Below, in pieces: positions 47,191 through 58,445 of a DNA stretch of 64,000 bases (positions within the stretch are counted from its first letter, which is position 1; each line of letters opens with the position of its first letter). The position numbers and the translations under genes were made by a program. The notes beneath the pieces were generated by a model. It saw nothing but the letters and a program-made list of their open reading frames with translations. It was not told the DNA's origin and made no database searches. The stretch lies in NCBI RefSeq assembly GCF_900102945.1, contig NZ_FNGI01000001.1:310001-374000 (forward strand). Direction: 5' to 3'. This stretch comes from Modicisalibacter muralis. Lineage in GTDB: Bacteria > Pseudomonadota > Gammaproteobacteria > Pseudomonadales > Halomonadaceae.

Positions 47191-48282
47191 ATGAGCGATA
47201 CCTCGACCGATCTCGATGAGCTGCGTGAACGCATCGACCGCATCGACGGCGATATTCTGCGCCTGATCAGTGAGCGTGCCGATTGTGCGCAGCGGGTTGC
47301 GCGGGTCAAGAGTGCTGTCGATCCTCAGGCGGTGTTCTATCGCCCCGAGCGCGAGGCGCAGGTACTACGCCGCATCATGGCACTGAATAGCGGCCCGCTC
47401 GATGCCGAGGAGATGGCTCGGCTGTTTCGCGAGATCATGTCCGCCTGCCTGGCACTGGAACAGCCGGTCAAGGTCGCCTATCTGGGGCCGGAGGGGACCT
47501 TTACCCAGCAGGCGGCGCTCAAGCATTTCGGCGAGAGTGCCAAGAGCCTGCCGATGGCGGCCATCGACGAGGTGTTTCGCGAGGTCGAAGCCGGCGCGGC
47601 CAACTATGGCGTGGTGCCGGTGGAAAACTCCACCGAGGGGGTCATCAACCATACCCTCGATTCCTTCATGGACTCGTCGATGCGTATCTGTGGCGAGGTG
47701 GTGCTGCGCATCCATCATCATCTGCTGGTGGCCGGCACCACGCGCAAAGACAAGATTTCACGCATCTATTCCCACCCACAGTCCTTCGCCCAGTGTCGCA
47801 AGTGGCTGGATTCCCATTACCCCCAGGCCGAGCGCGTGCCGGTATCGTCCAACGCCGAGGCTGCGCGACTGGTCAAGACCGAGTGGCATAGCGCCGCCAT
47901 CGCCGGCGACATGGCGGCCAAGCTCTATGAGCTGGAGAGAGTCGCCGAAAAGATCGAGGATCGCCCCGACAACTCGACGCGCTTCTTGATTATCGGCAAC
48001 CAGGACATACCGCTGTCCGGCGACGACAAGACCTCGCTAGTCGTGGCGATGCGCAATCAGCCCGGCGCGCTGCACGATCTATTGGAGCCGTTTCATCGTC
48101 ACCAGATCGATCTGACCCGCCTGGAGACGCGACCCTCGCGCACCGGGGTTTGGAATTACGTGTTCTTCATCGACTTCAAGGGGCATCGCGATCAGCCCGA
48201 AGTCGACGCGGTGCTCGAGGAAGTCCGCCTGCGCGCCGCCGAGATCAAGGTATTGGGCTCGTACCCGCAGGGTGTGCTCTAG
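47191..48282 (+). CDS. pheA: Bifunctional chorismate mutase / prephenate dehydratase (P-protein)
   Basis: Phenylalanine pathway enzyme converting chorismate to prephenate and then phenylpyruvate. The 363-residue protein has a chorismate mutase helix bundle (about 8-92, ELRERIDRIDGDILRLISERA), a prephenate dehydratase domain (about 94-270, VAYLGPEGTFTQQAA, VPVENSTEGVINHTLD, and the TRF triplet in DNSTRFLIIG), and a C-terminal ACT domain (about 280-360) with GALHDLLEPFHRHQIDLTRLETRPS carrying the GALV-like and ESRP-like phenylalanine-binding motifs. Feedback inhibition is expected. Only 2 bases separate its stop from the ATG of the fused tyrA-aroA gene. Confidence 0.97.
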   Translation: MSDTSTDLDELRERIDRIDGDILRLISERADCAQRVARVKSAVDPQAVFYRPEREAQVLRRIMALNSGPLDAEEMARLFREIMSACLALEQPVKVAYLGPEGTFTQQAALKHFGESAKSLPMAAIDEVFREVEAGAANYGVVPVENSTEGVINHTLDSFMDSSMRICGEVVLRIHHHLLVAGTTRKDKISRIYSHPQSFAQCRKWLDSHYPQAERVPVSSNAEAARLVKTEWHSAAIAGDMAAKLYELERVAEKIEDRPDNSTRFLIIGNQDIPLSGDDKTSLVVAMRNQPGALHDLLEPFHRHQIDLTRLETRPSRTGVWNYVFFIDFKGHRDQPEVDAVLEEVRLRAAEIKVLGSYPQGVL

Positions 48283-48284
48283 GT

Positions 48285-50546
48285 ATGCCGGTGGACCCTT
48301 TGCGAGACGCCAGCGGTGTCGATGAGCCACGCATTCTGATCGTCGGCCTGGGATTGATCGGTGGCTCGCTGGCCGCCGCGCTCAAGGCCGCCGGCTTCGG
48401 CGGCGAGATCGTCGCCTGTGATCCCGACGCCGATGAAATCGAACGCGGCATCGGCATGGGCGTGATCGACGCCGGCGGCGGCGAGCTTGCCACGCTGGTT
48501 CCCGGCAGTTCGCTGATCGTGCTGGCGGTGCCGGTGCTGGCGATGGAGTCGGTGATGCGCGAGCTGGCGCCATTGCTTGACGAGCAGGTGCTGACCGATG
48601 TGGGCAGCACCAAGATGGCGATTCGGCGCGCCGCCGAACGGGTCTTCGGCGCGCTGCCGGCGCGTTTCGTGTTGGGTCACCCGATTGCCGGCTCGGAAAA
48701 GACCGGAGTGGCGGCGTCCAACGCCGATCTTTATCGTCGTCACAAGGTGATTCTCACTCCCGAACCGGATACCGATCGCGACGCCATGGCCCGGGTGCGG
48801 GCGCTTTGGAACGCTTGCGCCGCCGACGTGCTGGAAATGGATGTCGAACGCCACGATCAGGTGCTGGCACGCACCAGCCATCTACCGCATCTGTTGGCGT
48901 TTTCGCTGGTCGATACCCTGGCGCGCCAGGACGAGCGACTGGATATTTTTCGCTACGCGGCGGGCGGCTTTCGCGATTTCACGCGTATCGCCGGTAGCGA
49001 CCCGGTGATGTGGCGCGACATCTTCATCGCCAACCGTGATGCGGTGCTCTCGGCGCTGGACGATTTCGAAGCCGGTGTCACCCGCTTGCGAAGCGCAGTG
49101 GCCGCCGGCGATGGCGACAGGCTATTGGCGACGTTCGATCGCGCCAGTCACGCCCGGCACTATTTCGATACCCTTTTGAACCAGACGAGATATCAGGCGA
49201 TGGAACAACGCAATGTCCGTTACCGGGTCAGCCCGGGTGGCAACGTCAGCGGCGCTATCCGCGTGCCCGGCGACAAATCGATTTCGCACCGCTCGATCAT
49301 GCTGGGCGCACTTGCCGAGGGTGTCACCCAGGTTCAGGGCTTTCTCGAAGGCGAGGACAGCCTGGCCACGTTGCAGGCCTTTCGTGAGATGGGCGTGGCC
49401 ATCGAAGGCCCGCACCAGGGCCGGGTAACCATTCATGGTGTCGGCATGCACGGCTTGAAAAAGCCCGCCGGGTCGCTCTACGTTGGCAACTCCGGTACTG
49501 CCATGCGCCTCTTCACCGGATTGTTGGCCGGGCAGGCCTTCGATACCGAGCTGACCGGCGACGCCTCGTTGACCAAGCGCCCCATGGACCGCGTGGCCAA
49601 GCCGCTGCGCCAGATGGGCGCGGTGATCGATACCGCCGAAGGCGGCCGGCCGCCACTCAGGATCCAGGGCGGCCAATCGCTCAAGGGCATCGATTACGAC
49701 ATGCCGATGGCCAGCGCTCAGGTCAAATCCTGCCTGCTGCTGGCGGGCCTGTACGCCGAGGGTGAAACGCGCGTGCGCGAACCGGCGCCGACTCGCGATC
49801 ACACCGAGCGCATGCTCAATGGCTTCGGCTATCCGGTCGGCCGTGAAGGCGACGTGGCCTGGCTCAACGGTGGCGGCCGGTTATCCGCTGGGCCGATCGA
49901 CGTGCCGTCGGATATTTCGTCGGCGACGTTCTTCCTGGTCGCCGCCGCGATCACCCCGGATTCGGACCTGGTGCTCGAGCATGTCGGCATCAATCCGACG
50001 CGTATCGGCGTGATCAACATTCTCAAGGCGATGGGCGCGGATATCGAATTGCTCGACGAGCATGAAGTCGGCGGCGAGCCGGTCTCCAATCTGCGTATCC
50101 GTTATGCGCCGCTCAGGGGCATCGATATTCCCGTCGATCAGGTGCCGCTGGCGATCGATGAGTTTCCGGCGCTATTCATTGCCGCCGCCAACGCCGAAGG
50201 CACCACGCGTCTGCGCGGCGCCGAAGAGCTGCGCGTCAAGGAATCCGATCGCCTGCAGGCAATGGCCGATGGCCTCGGCGTACTCGGCGTCGCCAATACG
50301 CTATACGCAGACGGCATCGACATCGTTGGCCGTCTTGAAGGTGAGGGAAGCGACGGCCCCAGCTACGCTGGCGGGCACATTGACAGCCTGGGCGATCACC
50401 GTATCGCCATGGCGTTTACTGTCGCGGGCCTGCGCGCGAGTGGTGAGATCGTCATCGACGATTGCGCCAACGTGGCGACGTCGTTTCCCGACTTTGTCGG
50501 CTTGGCGTGCCGTGTCGGCCTGGGCGTGAATGAGGAGGGCGCATGA
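48285..50546 (+). CDS. Prephenate dehydrogenase - EPSP synthase fusion (TyrA-AroA)
   Basis: A 753-residue fusion of two aromatic-pathway enzymes. Residues 1 to about 300 are a TyrA-type dehydrogenase with the NAD fold [18 protein letters not shown], the LTDVGSTKM loop, and [11 protein letters not shown] with the catalytic-region His. Residues from about 306 form a complete 5-enolpyruvylshikimate-3-phosphate synthase ([64 protein letters not shown]). The GDKSISHR and GNSGTAMR motifs are intact. An internal ATG at 49200 marks the ancestral aroA start. This fusion is frequent in Pseudomonas and Halomonas relatives. The ATG at 48285 lies 2 bases after pheA, and the stop overlaps cmk in ATGA. Confidence 0.96.
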   Translation: MPVDPLRDASGVDEPRILIVGLGLIGGSLAAALKAAGFGGEIVACDPDADEIERGIGMGVIDAGGGELATLVPGSSLIVLAVPVLAMESVMRELAPLLDEQVLTDVGSTKMAIRRAAERVFGALPARFVLGHPIAGSEKTGVAASNADLYRRHKVILTPEPDTDRDAMARVRALWNACAADVLEMDVERHDQVLARTSHLPHLLAFSLVDTLARQDERLDIFRYAAGGFRDFTRIAGSDPVMWRDIFIANRDAVLSALDDFEAGVTRLRSAVAAGDGDRLLATFDRASHARHYFDTLLNQTRYQAMEQRNVRYRVSPGGNVSGAIRVPGDKSISHRSIMLGALAEGVTQVQGFLEGEDSLATLQAFREMGVAIEGPHQGRVTIHGVGMHGLKKPAGSLYVGNSGTAMRLFTGLLAGQAFDTELTGDASLTKRPMDRVAKPLRQMGAVIDTAEGGRPPLRIQGGQSLKGIDYDMPMASAQVKSCLLLAGLYAEGETRVREPAPTRDHTERMLNGFGYPVGREGDVAWLNGGGRLSAGPIDVPSDISSATFFLVAAAITPDSDLVLEHVGINPTRIGVINILKAMGADIELLDEHEVGGEPVSNLRIRYAPLRGIDIPVDQVPLAIDEFPALFIAAANAEGTTRLRGAEELRVKESDRLQAMADGLGVLGVANTLYADGIDIVGRLEGEGSDGPSYAGGHIDSLGDHRIAMAFTVAGLRASGEIVIDDCANVATSFPDFVGLACRVGLGVNEEGA

Positions 50547-51250
50547 CAGAAAGTGTGAATAGCCATGCGCAGGCGCCGGTACTGGCCATCGACGGCCCTG
50601 GTGGTGCCGGTAAGGGCACCGTCAGCCGGCTGATCGCCGAGCGACTGGGCTGGCATCTACTCGACTCCGGCGCGCTTTATCGTCTGACCGCCCAGGCGGC
50701 GGTGCGCCACGCGGTGGCCTTGAACGACGAATCGGCGCTGGCGCAATTGGCCGCAACGCTGGACGTGGCTTTTCTTGCCGAACAGGGTTCGGCGCGGGTG
50801 CTGCTCGAAGGCGAGGATGTCAGCGCGGCGATTCGCACCGAGCAGGCCGGCGAGCGAGCATCGCAGGTCGCGGCGCTACCCGCGGTGCGCGGCGCACTGT
50901 TGGCGCGCCAGCGCGACTTCCAAAAGCCGCCGGGGCTGGTCGCCGATGGACGCGACATGGGCACGGTGGTTTTCCCCGGCGCGGCGCTGAAAATCTTCCT
51001 CACCGCCTCGGCCGAAGAGCGTGCCCGGCGGCGTTTCCTTCAGTTGCAGAGGGCCGGTGTAGATGCTAGTCTACCGAGTCTTTTGAAAGAGATTGAGACT
51101 CGAGATGCGCGCGATATGCAGCGTGCGGTGGCCCCGCTAAAGCCGGCAGACGATGCCGTCGAGCTGGACACCACCGAGTTGGCGATACCGGACGTAGTGG
51201 ATCGCATCCAGAAGCTTCTCGCTGATTCGGGCCTTGCGCCCTCGGTCTGA
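50543..51250 (+). CDS. cmk: Cytidylate kinase Cmk
   Basis: Phosphorylates CMP and dCMP with ATP in nucleotide salvage. The 235-residue protein has P-loop GPGGAGKGT at 18-26, the CMP-binding [10 protein letters not shown] segment, the [15 protein letters not shown] motif, and the lid RRFLQLQ. The start overlaps the aroA stop by 4 bases. rpsA follows 187 bases later, the conserved aroA-cmk-rpsA order. No terminator is evident between cmk and rpsA, though a small GGA-containing hairpin (CCGG/CCGG near 51272-51285) is present in the leader. Confidence 0.96.
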   Translation: MTESVNSHAQAPVLAIDGPGGAGKGTVSRLIAERLGWHLLDSGALYRLTAQAAVRHAVALNDESALAQLAATLDVAFLAEQGSARVLLEGEDVSAAIRTEQAGERASQVAALPAVRGALLARQRDFQKPPGLVADGRDMGTVVFPGAALKIFLTASAEERARRRFLQLQRAGVDASLPSLLKEIETRDARDMQRAVAPLKPADDAVELDTTELAIPDVVDRIQKLLADSGLAPSV

Positions 51251-51437
51251 GGCCTCGGTGAGACGACACATCCGGAGCTCCCGGCAAGATGTCATGACGT
51301 GGCCCGGCAAACACCTGAAAGCCGGCCCAGGTCGAACCAGCGCCAACATCCCCGGGGACATGTGGATTAGGCCCGCGCTCGCTGGTGGCGCGGAGAAGGC
51401 GACAACCGCCATTTAACGTTGATCATGTAGGATGCTC

Positions 51438-53114
51438 ATGAGCGAAAGCTTTGCTGAACTGTTTGAACAGTCTCTCCAGGACATCAATATGGAACCCGGT
51501 GCCATCGTCATGGCGACCGTGGTGGATATCGATGGCGACTGGATTACCGTCAACGCCGGCCTGAAGTCCGAAGGGCAGATTCCCGCTGCTCAGTTCAAGG
51601 ACGACAACGGCCAGTTGAACATCAGTATCGGTGACGAAGTCAAGGTCGCGTTGGAAGCCGTGGAAGACGGTTTCGGCGAAACCCGCCTGTCCCGCGAGAA
51701 GGCCAAGCGCGCCGAAGCGTGGAAGGAACTGGAAGCGGCCTTCGAGAAGGACGAGATCGTCAAGGGCGTGATCAACGGTAAGGTCAAGGGCGGTTTCACC
51801 GTCGACGTGGCGACCATTCGCGCTTTCCTGCCGGGCTCCCTGGTGGATGTGCGTCCGGTGCGCGATACCGCGCACCTGGAAAACAAAGAGCTCGACTTCA
51901 AGGTCATCAAGCTCGATCCCAAGCGCAACAACGTGGTCGTTTCGCGTCGTGCCGTGCTCGAAGCCGAGAACAGCGCCGAGCGTGAAGCGCTGCTGGCTAC
52001 CCTGCAGGAAGGCCAGCAGATCAACGGTATCGTCAAGAACCTGACCGACTACGGCGCGTTCGTCGATCTGGGCGGCGTCGATGGCCTGCTGCACATCACC
52101 GACATGGCCTGGAAGCGCATCAAGCATCCTTCCGAAATCGTTGCCGTGGGCGACGAGATCAACGTCAAGGTGCTCAAGTTCGACCGCGAGCGCAACCGCG
52201 TCTCGCTGGGCCTGAAGCAACTGGGCGAAGATCCTTGGGTCAACATCAAGGACCGTTACCCGGAAGGCATGAAGGTTCATGCCCGCGTCACCAACCTCAC
52301 CGACTACGGCTGCTTCGCCGAGTTGGAAGAGGGTGTCGAGGGTCTGGTTCACGTCTCGGAAATGGACTGGACCAACAAGAACATCCACCCGTCCAAGGTG
52401 GTCCAGGTCGGCGACGAAGTCGAAGTCATGGTGCTGGATATCGACGAGGAGCGTCGTCGTATCTCGCTGGGCATCAAGCAGTGCGCCACCAATCCGTGGG
52501 AAGACTTCAACGGCCGCTACAACAAGGGCGACCGCGTTGCCGGTACCATCAAGTCGATCACCGATTTCGGTATCTTCATCGGTCTGGAAGGCGGCATCGA
52601 CGGCCTGGTGCATTTGTCCGACATCTCCTGGACCGAGACCGGCGAAGAAGCCGTTCGTCAGTTCAAGAAGGGCGACGAGGCCGAAGCGGTCATCCTGTCG
52701 ATCGACCCGGAGCGCGAGCGTATTTCGCTGGGCATCAAGCAGCTCGAGACCGATCCGGTTTCCGAGTTCCTGGCGGTCAACGACAAGGGCGCCATCGTTA
52801 CCGGTCGCGTGGTCGAAGTCGATGCCAAGGAAGCCCACGTCGAGTTGGCTACCGATGTCATCGCCGTGCTCAAGGCTTCCGAGATCAGCGCTGATCGCGT
52901 CGAAGACGCGCGTAACGTGTTGAACGAAGGCGACAGCGTCGAAGCGCGTATCGTCGGCGTCGATCGCAAGAATCGTGCGATCAACCTGTCGATCAAGGCG
53001 AAGGATCAAGCCGAGCCCCGCCGTAGCGCAAGTAAGCCGCGCGAGCAGGAAGTCGAGAGCGGTGGCCCGACCACCATCGGCGACCTGATCAAGCAGCAGA
53101 TGGGTCAGGACTGA
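51438..53114 (+). CDS. rpsA: 30S ribosomal protein S1
   Basis: Large RNA-binding ribosomal protein that helps mRNAs dock on the 30S subunit. The 558-residue chain matches E. coli S1 (557) with six S1 domains. Domains 3-6 are the clearest, each ending in a conserved block such as [50 protein letters not shown] and [15 protein letters not shown]. It starts [13 protein letters not shown]. The ATG at 51438 fits E. coli best; an ATG at 51432 is also in frame. The Shine-Dalgarno is weak (AGGAT), as in E. coli rpsA, which relies on a structured leader and is autoregulated. ihfB, often the next gene, is absent here and lies at 60688-60984. Confidence 0.97.
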   Translation: MSESFAELFEQSLQDINMEPGAIVMATVVDIDGDWITVNAGLKSEGQIPAAQFKDDNGQLNISIGDEVKVALEAVEDGFGETRLSREKAKRAEAWKELEAAFEKDEIVKGVINGKVKGGFTVDVATIRAFLPGSLVDVRPVRDTAHLENKELDFKVIKLDPKRNNVVVSRRAVLEAENSAEREALLATLQEGQQINGIVKNLTDYGAFVDLGGVDGLLHITDMAWKRIKHPSEIVAVGDEINVKVLKFDRERNRVSLGLKQLGEDPWVNIKDRYPEGMKVHARVTNLTDYGCFAELEEGVEGLVHVSEMDWTNKNIHPSKVVQVGDEVEVMVLDIDEERRRISLGIKQCATNPWEDFNGRYNKGDRVAGTIKSITDFGIFIGLEGGIDGLVHLSDISWTETGEEAVRQFKKGDEAEAVILSIDPERERISLGIKQLETDPVSEFLAVNDKGAIVTGRVVEVDAKEAHVELATDVIAVLKASEISADRVEDARNVLNEGDSVEARIVGVDRKNRAINLSIKAKDQAEPRRSASKPREQEVESGGPTTIGDLIKQQMGQD

Positions 53115-53156
53115 TCAGTCCCTTTCAGACGCCCTGAGGCGTCTGAATGAAACAAA

Positions 53157-53189
53157 AACCGCGACCTCGCTAGAGGTCGCGGTTTTTTT
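53157..53189 (+). terminator. Bidirectional rho-independent terminator rpsA / trmJ
   Basis: A perfect 12-base-pair stem (53157-53168 with 53173-53184), loop GCTA, T run on the plus strand and A run on the other side, so it can end both convergent genes. The trmJ stop codon lies inside it. A second 8-base-pair hairpin (53126-53145) precedes it. Confidence 0.93.
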
Positions 53190-53943
53190 ATGATCGGTTT
53201 TCCGGTTCGCTGCTCTTCTCGCCTTTTTCTTCGATGGCGCTGAGCAGCCCGCGCAACAAGGATAGTTCCTTGCGCGTCGGCTGCGCACGAGCGAACAGGG
53301 CGTGTAGGTGGTCTTCGGTACGCGCGTGTGGCTGAGTCAGGAACCCGATACCTTGCATGACGCGATGCAGATGATCGTGAAAATGCGTTAGCTGCTGTTG
53401 GGTGGGCAGGGAGGCGTGGCGAGGCGTTGCTTGCTGGAAATCGCTGCCGGGGAGTTGGCGCCAGGCGCGGAAGATCTCGTGCGACAGCACCTGTACTGCC
53501 TGGGAAAGATTGAGCACACCATAATCGGGATTGGCGGGGATGCTCACTTGATGCGTGCAGCAGCGAATTTCATCGTTGGTCAATCCGAAGCGTTCGCGAC
53601 CGAACACCAGCGCCACAGGCCCTTGCTCGGCATTGGCCATGGCGGCGTTGGCCATCTCGTCCGGCTCATCGAAATGCGGCAGCGGCAGGTTGCGCAGGCG
53701 GGCGCTGGCACCGATCACCTGGACGCAATCGTCGACCGCCTCGGCCAGTGAGCCAACCACATGCGCATTGGCAAGCACATCGTCGGCGCCGGCGGCGAGT
53801 TGGCTGGCTTGGTCATCGGGAAAGCGGCGGGGATTGACCAGCGTAAGCCGGGTCAGCCCCATGGTTTTCATGGCGCGGGCACTGGCGCCGATATTGCCAG
53901 GGTGAAACGTCTGAACGAGCACGATGCGGATATTGGAGAGCAT
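53188..53943 (-). CDS. trmJ: tRNA (cytidine/uridine-2'-O-)-methyltransferase TrmJ
   Basis: SPOUT-class (trefoil-knot) methyltransferase that modifies position 32 of tRNAs with S-adenosylmethionine. The 251-residue product has motif 1 LVQTFHPGNIGASARAMKTMGL (residues 9-30), motif 2 VALVFGRERFGLTNDEI (about 110-126) and motif 3 IPANPDYGVLNLSQAVQVLSHEI in the SAM-binding knot. The C-terminal extension forms a helical dimerisation tail. It converges on rpsA over a shared terminator. Upstream lies a repeat-containing gap and then the end of groEL. Confidence 0.93.
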   Translation of the reverse strand: MLSNIRIVLVQTFHPGNIGASARAMKTMGLTRLTLVNPRRFPDDQASQLAAGADDVLANAHVVGSLAEAVDDCVQVIGASARLRNLPLPHFDEPDEMANAAMANAEQGPVALVFGRERFGLTNDEIRCCTHQVSIPANPDYGVLNLSQAVQVLSHEIFRAWRQLPGSDFQQATPRHASLPTQQQLTHFHDHLHRVMQGIGFLTQPHARTEDHLHALFARAQPTRKELSLLRGLLSAIEEKGEKSSEPENRS

Positions 53944-54004
53944 GGCGGTTTAACAGGGTTGCCGTGATGGATGCGAGAGATGGAGAGTGTACCCAGTCCA
54001 GAGA

Positions 54005-54095
54005 TGAGCTGTAAGCCATAAGCTGTAAGATCGCCGCTTCGCGGCTGGAAGAAAGAAGGGAGAAGAGGAAAGGAAGGTCGGCCTGCGGTTCCTAA
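54005..54095. repeat. GAAG-type hairpin repeat, second locus
   Basis: The tract has tandem AGCTGTAAG (AGCTGTAAGCCATAAGCTGT region), the small palindrome GCCGCTTCGCGGC, and an A/G-rich GAAGAAAGAAGGGAGAAG run. It is the same style as the 40144-40356 cluster. It lies between trmJ and groEL. Confidence 0.5.
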
Positions 54096-54120
54096 GCGTG
54101 TTCATTGCCACCTTGGAAGC

Positions 54121-54161
54121 CTAAAGAAGAAAGCCCCGCTGGCGAAGAGCCAGCGGGGCTT
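54121..54161 (-). terminator. Rho-independent terminator of the groESL operon
   Basis: A 13-base-pair perfect stem (54131-54143 with 54149-54161) and five-base loop, with the T-rich side (complement of CTAAAGAAGA) on the minus strand, 33 bases after the groEL stop. Confidence 0.88.
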
Positions 54162-54193
54162 GGGTCAGGCTGAGCCTGGAAGGTAGGGCTGGC

Positions 54194-55894
<1,701 letters not shown>

Positions 55895-55898
55895 CTAA

Positions 55899-56192
55899 TC
55901 AGCCTTCCACCACGGCAAGAATATCGGACTCGCTCATGATCAAGACTTCTTCGCCGTCGATCTTCTGCTTCTCGACGCCAAAGCCTTCCTTGAAAATGAC
56001 GCTGTCGCCGACTTTGACGTCCAGCGGACGCACTTCGCCGTTGTCGAGAATCCGGCCGTTACCGACGGCGAGGATTTCGCCACGAGTCGGTTTTTCCTGG
56101 GCATTGCCCGGGAGCACGATGCCGCCAGCAGTTTTCTGTTCTTCTTCCACGCGACGGACGACGACGCGATCGTGCAAGGGACGGATGTTCAT
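55899..56192 (-). CDS. groES: 10 kDa co-chaperonin GroES
   Basis: Heptameric lid of GroEL. The 97-residue protein starts [14 protein letters not shown] and has the mobile-loop segment [25 protein letters not shown] and the [14 protein letters not shown] segment. A good AGGAGAACG precedes the ATG. Its 5' leader has a heat-shock promoter and a UUCG-loop hairpin. Confidence 0.98.
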   Translation of the reverse strand: MNIRPLHDRVVVRRVEEEQKTAGGIVLPGNAQEKPTRGEILAVGNGRILDNGEVRPLDVKVGDSVIFKEGFGVEKQKIDGEEVLIMSESDILAVVEG

Positions 56193-56256
56193 TGCTCACG
56201 TTCTCCTGATGGTTACATGACTAAGCGCATAATCCCTGTTGAGCCGAGCTCCAGGG

Positions 56257-56276
56257 TGGAGGGTCGAAACCCTCCA
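56257..56276 (-). promoter_or_regulatory. UUCG-tetraloop hairpin in the groES leader
   Basis: An 8-base-pair perfect stem (TGGAGGGT / ACCCTCCA) that on the transcribed strand closes a TTCG loop, about 65 bases before the groES ATG. The extra-stable tetraloop may protect the mRNA 5' part. Confidence 0.5.
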
Positions 56277-56332
56277 TTGTCAATGGCCAATGGCGTTATG
56301 CCCATCGACCGAAACCGGTTTACTGATCCCCT

Positions 56333-56360
56333 TGATGGGGCCGCGTATAGCCCTTTCAAG
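56333..56360 (-). promoter_or_regulatory. Sigma-32 heat-shock promoter of groESL
   Basis: On the minus strand CTTGAA (complement at 56355-56360) and CCCCATCA (complement at 56333-56340) are separated by 14 bases, a full match to the sigma-32 consensus CTTGAA-N13-15-CCCCATNT core. It lies in the gap between fxsA and groES. Confidence 0.85.
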
Positions 56361-56381
56361 GGCTTTGCACGAAAAATTTTT

Positions 56382-56897
56382 TCAGTGACGAGGCTCATCC
56401 TTGGCGATGAAGTCGCCCTCGATGGGTGAGGTATTTTCCGGTCCGTGTCCTGGGCTTTCGTCACGTCGGTTTTCGTTGGCGTTTCGGCTGTCCGGGTTCC
56501 AGCCGTCGGTGCCGTGTCGGTAGTGCGAGGAGGCGCCGAAGCCGCGAACCTTGGAAGGAAGCCGCGTGAGCAATCTGCCCAGCAGGCGGCGCGAGACAGG
56601 CAGCAGGCACATCAGGCCAAGGGTGTCGGAGAGAAAGCCCGGCGCTATCAGGAGCGCGCCACCGAAGATCAGCGCGGCGCCGGTCATCAGCTCATTCGAG
56701 GGAATTTCGCCTTGCTCCAGGCGCTGTTGGGCACGCCGCAAGGTCGCGACGCCCTCGCGGCGCACCAGATGTAGGCCCACAAAGCCGGTAGCGACAATCA
56801 GCAGCAAGGTCGTCAGCAAGCCGATCTCGGAGCCGATGGCAAACAGGACGATAAAATCCAGCAGGGCGAACAAGGTAAAGACGATGAGTAGTGGCAT
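56382..56897 (-). CDS. fxsA: FxsA family inner-membrane protein
   Basis: A 171-residue cytoplasmic-membrane protein related to E. coli FxsA, which affects F exclusion of phage T7. Hydrophobic segments: MPLLIVFTLFALLDFIVLFAI, LLTTLLLIVATGFVGLHLV, and LMTGAALIFGGALLIAPGFLSDTLGLMCLLP, the last being the family signature. The C-terminal 60 residues are hydrophilic and rich in Arg, Asn, Asp and Glu. The start at 56897 was chosen because the longer frame upstream lacks similarity. It sits directly upstream of groESL, as in E. coli. Confidence 0.9.
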   Translation of the reverse strand: MPLLIVFTLFALLDFIVLFAIGSEIGLLTTLLLIVATGFVGLHLVRREGVATLRRAQQRLEQGEIPSNELMTGAALIFGGALLIAPGFLSDTLGLMCLLPVSRRLLGRLLTRLPSKVRGFGASSHYRHGTDGWNPDSRNANENRRDESPGHGPENTSPIEGDFIAKDEPRH

Positions 56898-57067
56898 GGT
56901 AACTCCGGATCGCGTTATTACCTGCAAAAATGGAGGCTGTGCGCTGAAATGCAAGGCTTGGGTATCCATTTGGTACGCCGCTGTCATGCGTCGATGGTCC
57001 AGTATCGGATGAGATGCTATGTTCGTTATATTGCAGTGCACAATTAGGAAGAGTTGGAGGGTATGGC

Positions 57068-57829
57068 ATGCAACTGAAGGGCTCGGTAATTGCGATTACG
57101 GGCGGCGCTCGTGGCTTGGGCCTGGCCATGGCGCAGAGTCTCGGCGAGCGTGGCGCACGGTTGGCGCTCATCGATCTGGAAAGCGATGCGCTGGATCAGG
57201 CCGTCGGGGCGTTAGGCGAAGCCGGGCTCGATGCTCGGGCGTTCGTTGCCAACGTGGCCGACGAGACATCGGTCGTCGATGTCTTCGCCGCGATTCACGA
57301 GTGGATGGGGCCGATCAGCGGGCTGGTCAACAACGCCGGTATCACGCGTGACGGCCTGTTGGTCAAGGCCAAGGACGGTCGAGTCGAGAAGATCATGTCG
57401 CTGGCCGAATGGCAGCAGGTGGTCGATGTCAATCTGACCGGGGTATTTCTATGTGGTCGCGAGGCGGCCAGTCAGATGGTGGCGGCGAGACACAAGGGTG
57501 TGATCGTCAATATCTCGAGTATTTCACGCGCCGGCAACATGGGGCAGAGCAACTATGCCGCCGCCAAGGCTGGCGTCGTGGCCTTGACCGTCACCTGGGC
57601 CAAGGAGTTGGCGCGACATGGTATCCGTGTCGGCGCGGTGGCGCCGGGTTTCATTGAAACCGAAATGACCGCTTCGATGCGTCCCGACATTCTCGAAAAG
57701 CTTGCCAAGGGTATTCCGCTGGGACGCCTCGGCCAGCCGGAAAACATCGCTGATAGCGTGCGTTTCATTTTCGAGAATGCTTACTTCAGTGGACGGGTCA
57801 TCGAGTGTGATGGCGGGCTGCGTATCTAA
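57068..57829 (+). CDS. Short-chain dehydrogenase/reductase, FabG-like
   Basis: A 253-residue NAD(P)H-dependent SDR. The cofactor motif is TGGARGLG (residues about 10-17). NNAG appears in LVNNAGITRDG, and the catalytic set is Ser in NISSISRAGNMGQ with Tyr and Lys in SNYAAAKAG. The C-terminal PGFIETEMT is FabG-like. It has a ten-residue insertion, VKAKDGRVEKIMS, after the NNAG loop, longer than in FabG. It may reduce 3-oxoacyl substrates or another ketone; the name is not certain. The ATG at 57068 follows GGAGGGT. It diverges from fxsA. Confidence 0.9.
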   Translation: MQLKGSVIAITGGARGLGLAMAQSLGERGARLALIDLESDALDQAVGALGEAGLDARAFVANVADETSVVDVFAAIHEWMGPISGLVNNAGITRDGLLVKAKDGRVEKIMSLAEWQQVVDVNLTGVFLCGREAASQMVAARHKGVIVNISSISRAGNMGQSNYAAAKAGVVALTVTWAKELARHGIRVGAVAPGFIETEMTASMRPDILEKLAKGIPLGRLGQPENIADSVRFIFENAYFSGRVIECDGGLRI

Positions 57830-57957
57830 GGAATCACCATGTATTGGCTATTTCTTCAGCAATCCTTGGGGTAGCGGGGCTGGGGGCCGATACATGATGG
57901 CTTCAGCTACGCGATATGCCATCCATGGCATGCCTCTTCCATAACATGACGCGTCGC

Positions 57958-58224
57958 TCAGAACGCGACGCGGTCGCGCAACCCTTCGATGGTAGCGGCA
58001 CCGATACCGTTGACGCGATCGAGATCGTCGGCGCTCTTGTAGGGGCCATTGGCAGCGCGATCGGCAACGATGGCCTGCGCCTTGGTGCTACCGATGCCAG
58101 GGAGCTGGGCCAGCGTTTCCACCTCGGCGGTGTTGACGTTTACGGTGGCGGCCTCCTGGGCCAGCACCAGCGGAGCGATACCGAGCAGCAAGCTGAATGT
58201 CAGCGCTTTGAAGATTGTTCTCAT
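57958..58224 (-). CDS. ComEA-family helix-hairpin-helix DNA-binding protein
   Basis: An 88-residue secreted protein with a signal peptide ([23 protein letters not shown]) and a double helix-hairpin-helix of the ComEA/UvrC type ([56 protein letters not shown], seen in pieces, about 28-84). In Vibrio and Neisseria such small ComEA proteins bind incoming DNA in the periplasm during natural transformation. Together with the type IV pilus genes in this window, this hints at DNA uptake capacity, although other competence genes are not seen here. A single-gene unit between the SDR and pyrF. Confidence 0.93.
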   Translation of the reverse strand: MRTIFKALTFSLLLGIAPLVLAQEAATVNVNTAEVETLAQLPGIGSTKAQAIVADRAANGPYKSADDLDRVNGIGAATIEGLRDRVAF

Positions 58225-58445
58225 CGTGTTTCCTTGCCGATTTAGAGGAGCCTTGTTACAGACTGTTCCACACTAGAGAGGAAACACGACGTTGTGTAGC
58301 GAGATTGCCGATAGTTTGTGTAAGAGATTGCCGCTTTATAGCCGGAGATATTGCTTACACGGTGACTTCGTCTGACGACACGCGTGCATTAAGCGTGATG
58401 GCTCGGGCTGATATACTGGCGCAAAAACCGGCTACCGGAGCCTTC

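Noticed and set aside
51423..53009. 528-codon minus-strand frame opposite rpsA
   Set aside because: Shadow of the strong codon bias of the S1 gene; no motif and repetitive in step with the S1 domains.
57830..57957. Possible third copy of the MITE-like repeat after the SDR gene (GGAATCACCATGTATT near 57830)
   Set aside because: Only partial resemblance to one end, and the second end (near 57866) is too divergent; not claimed as a copy.
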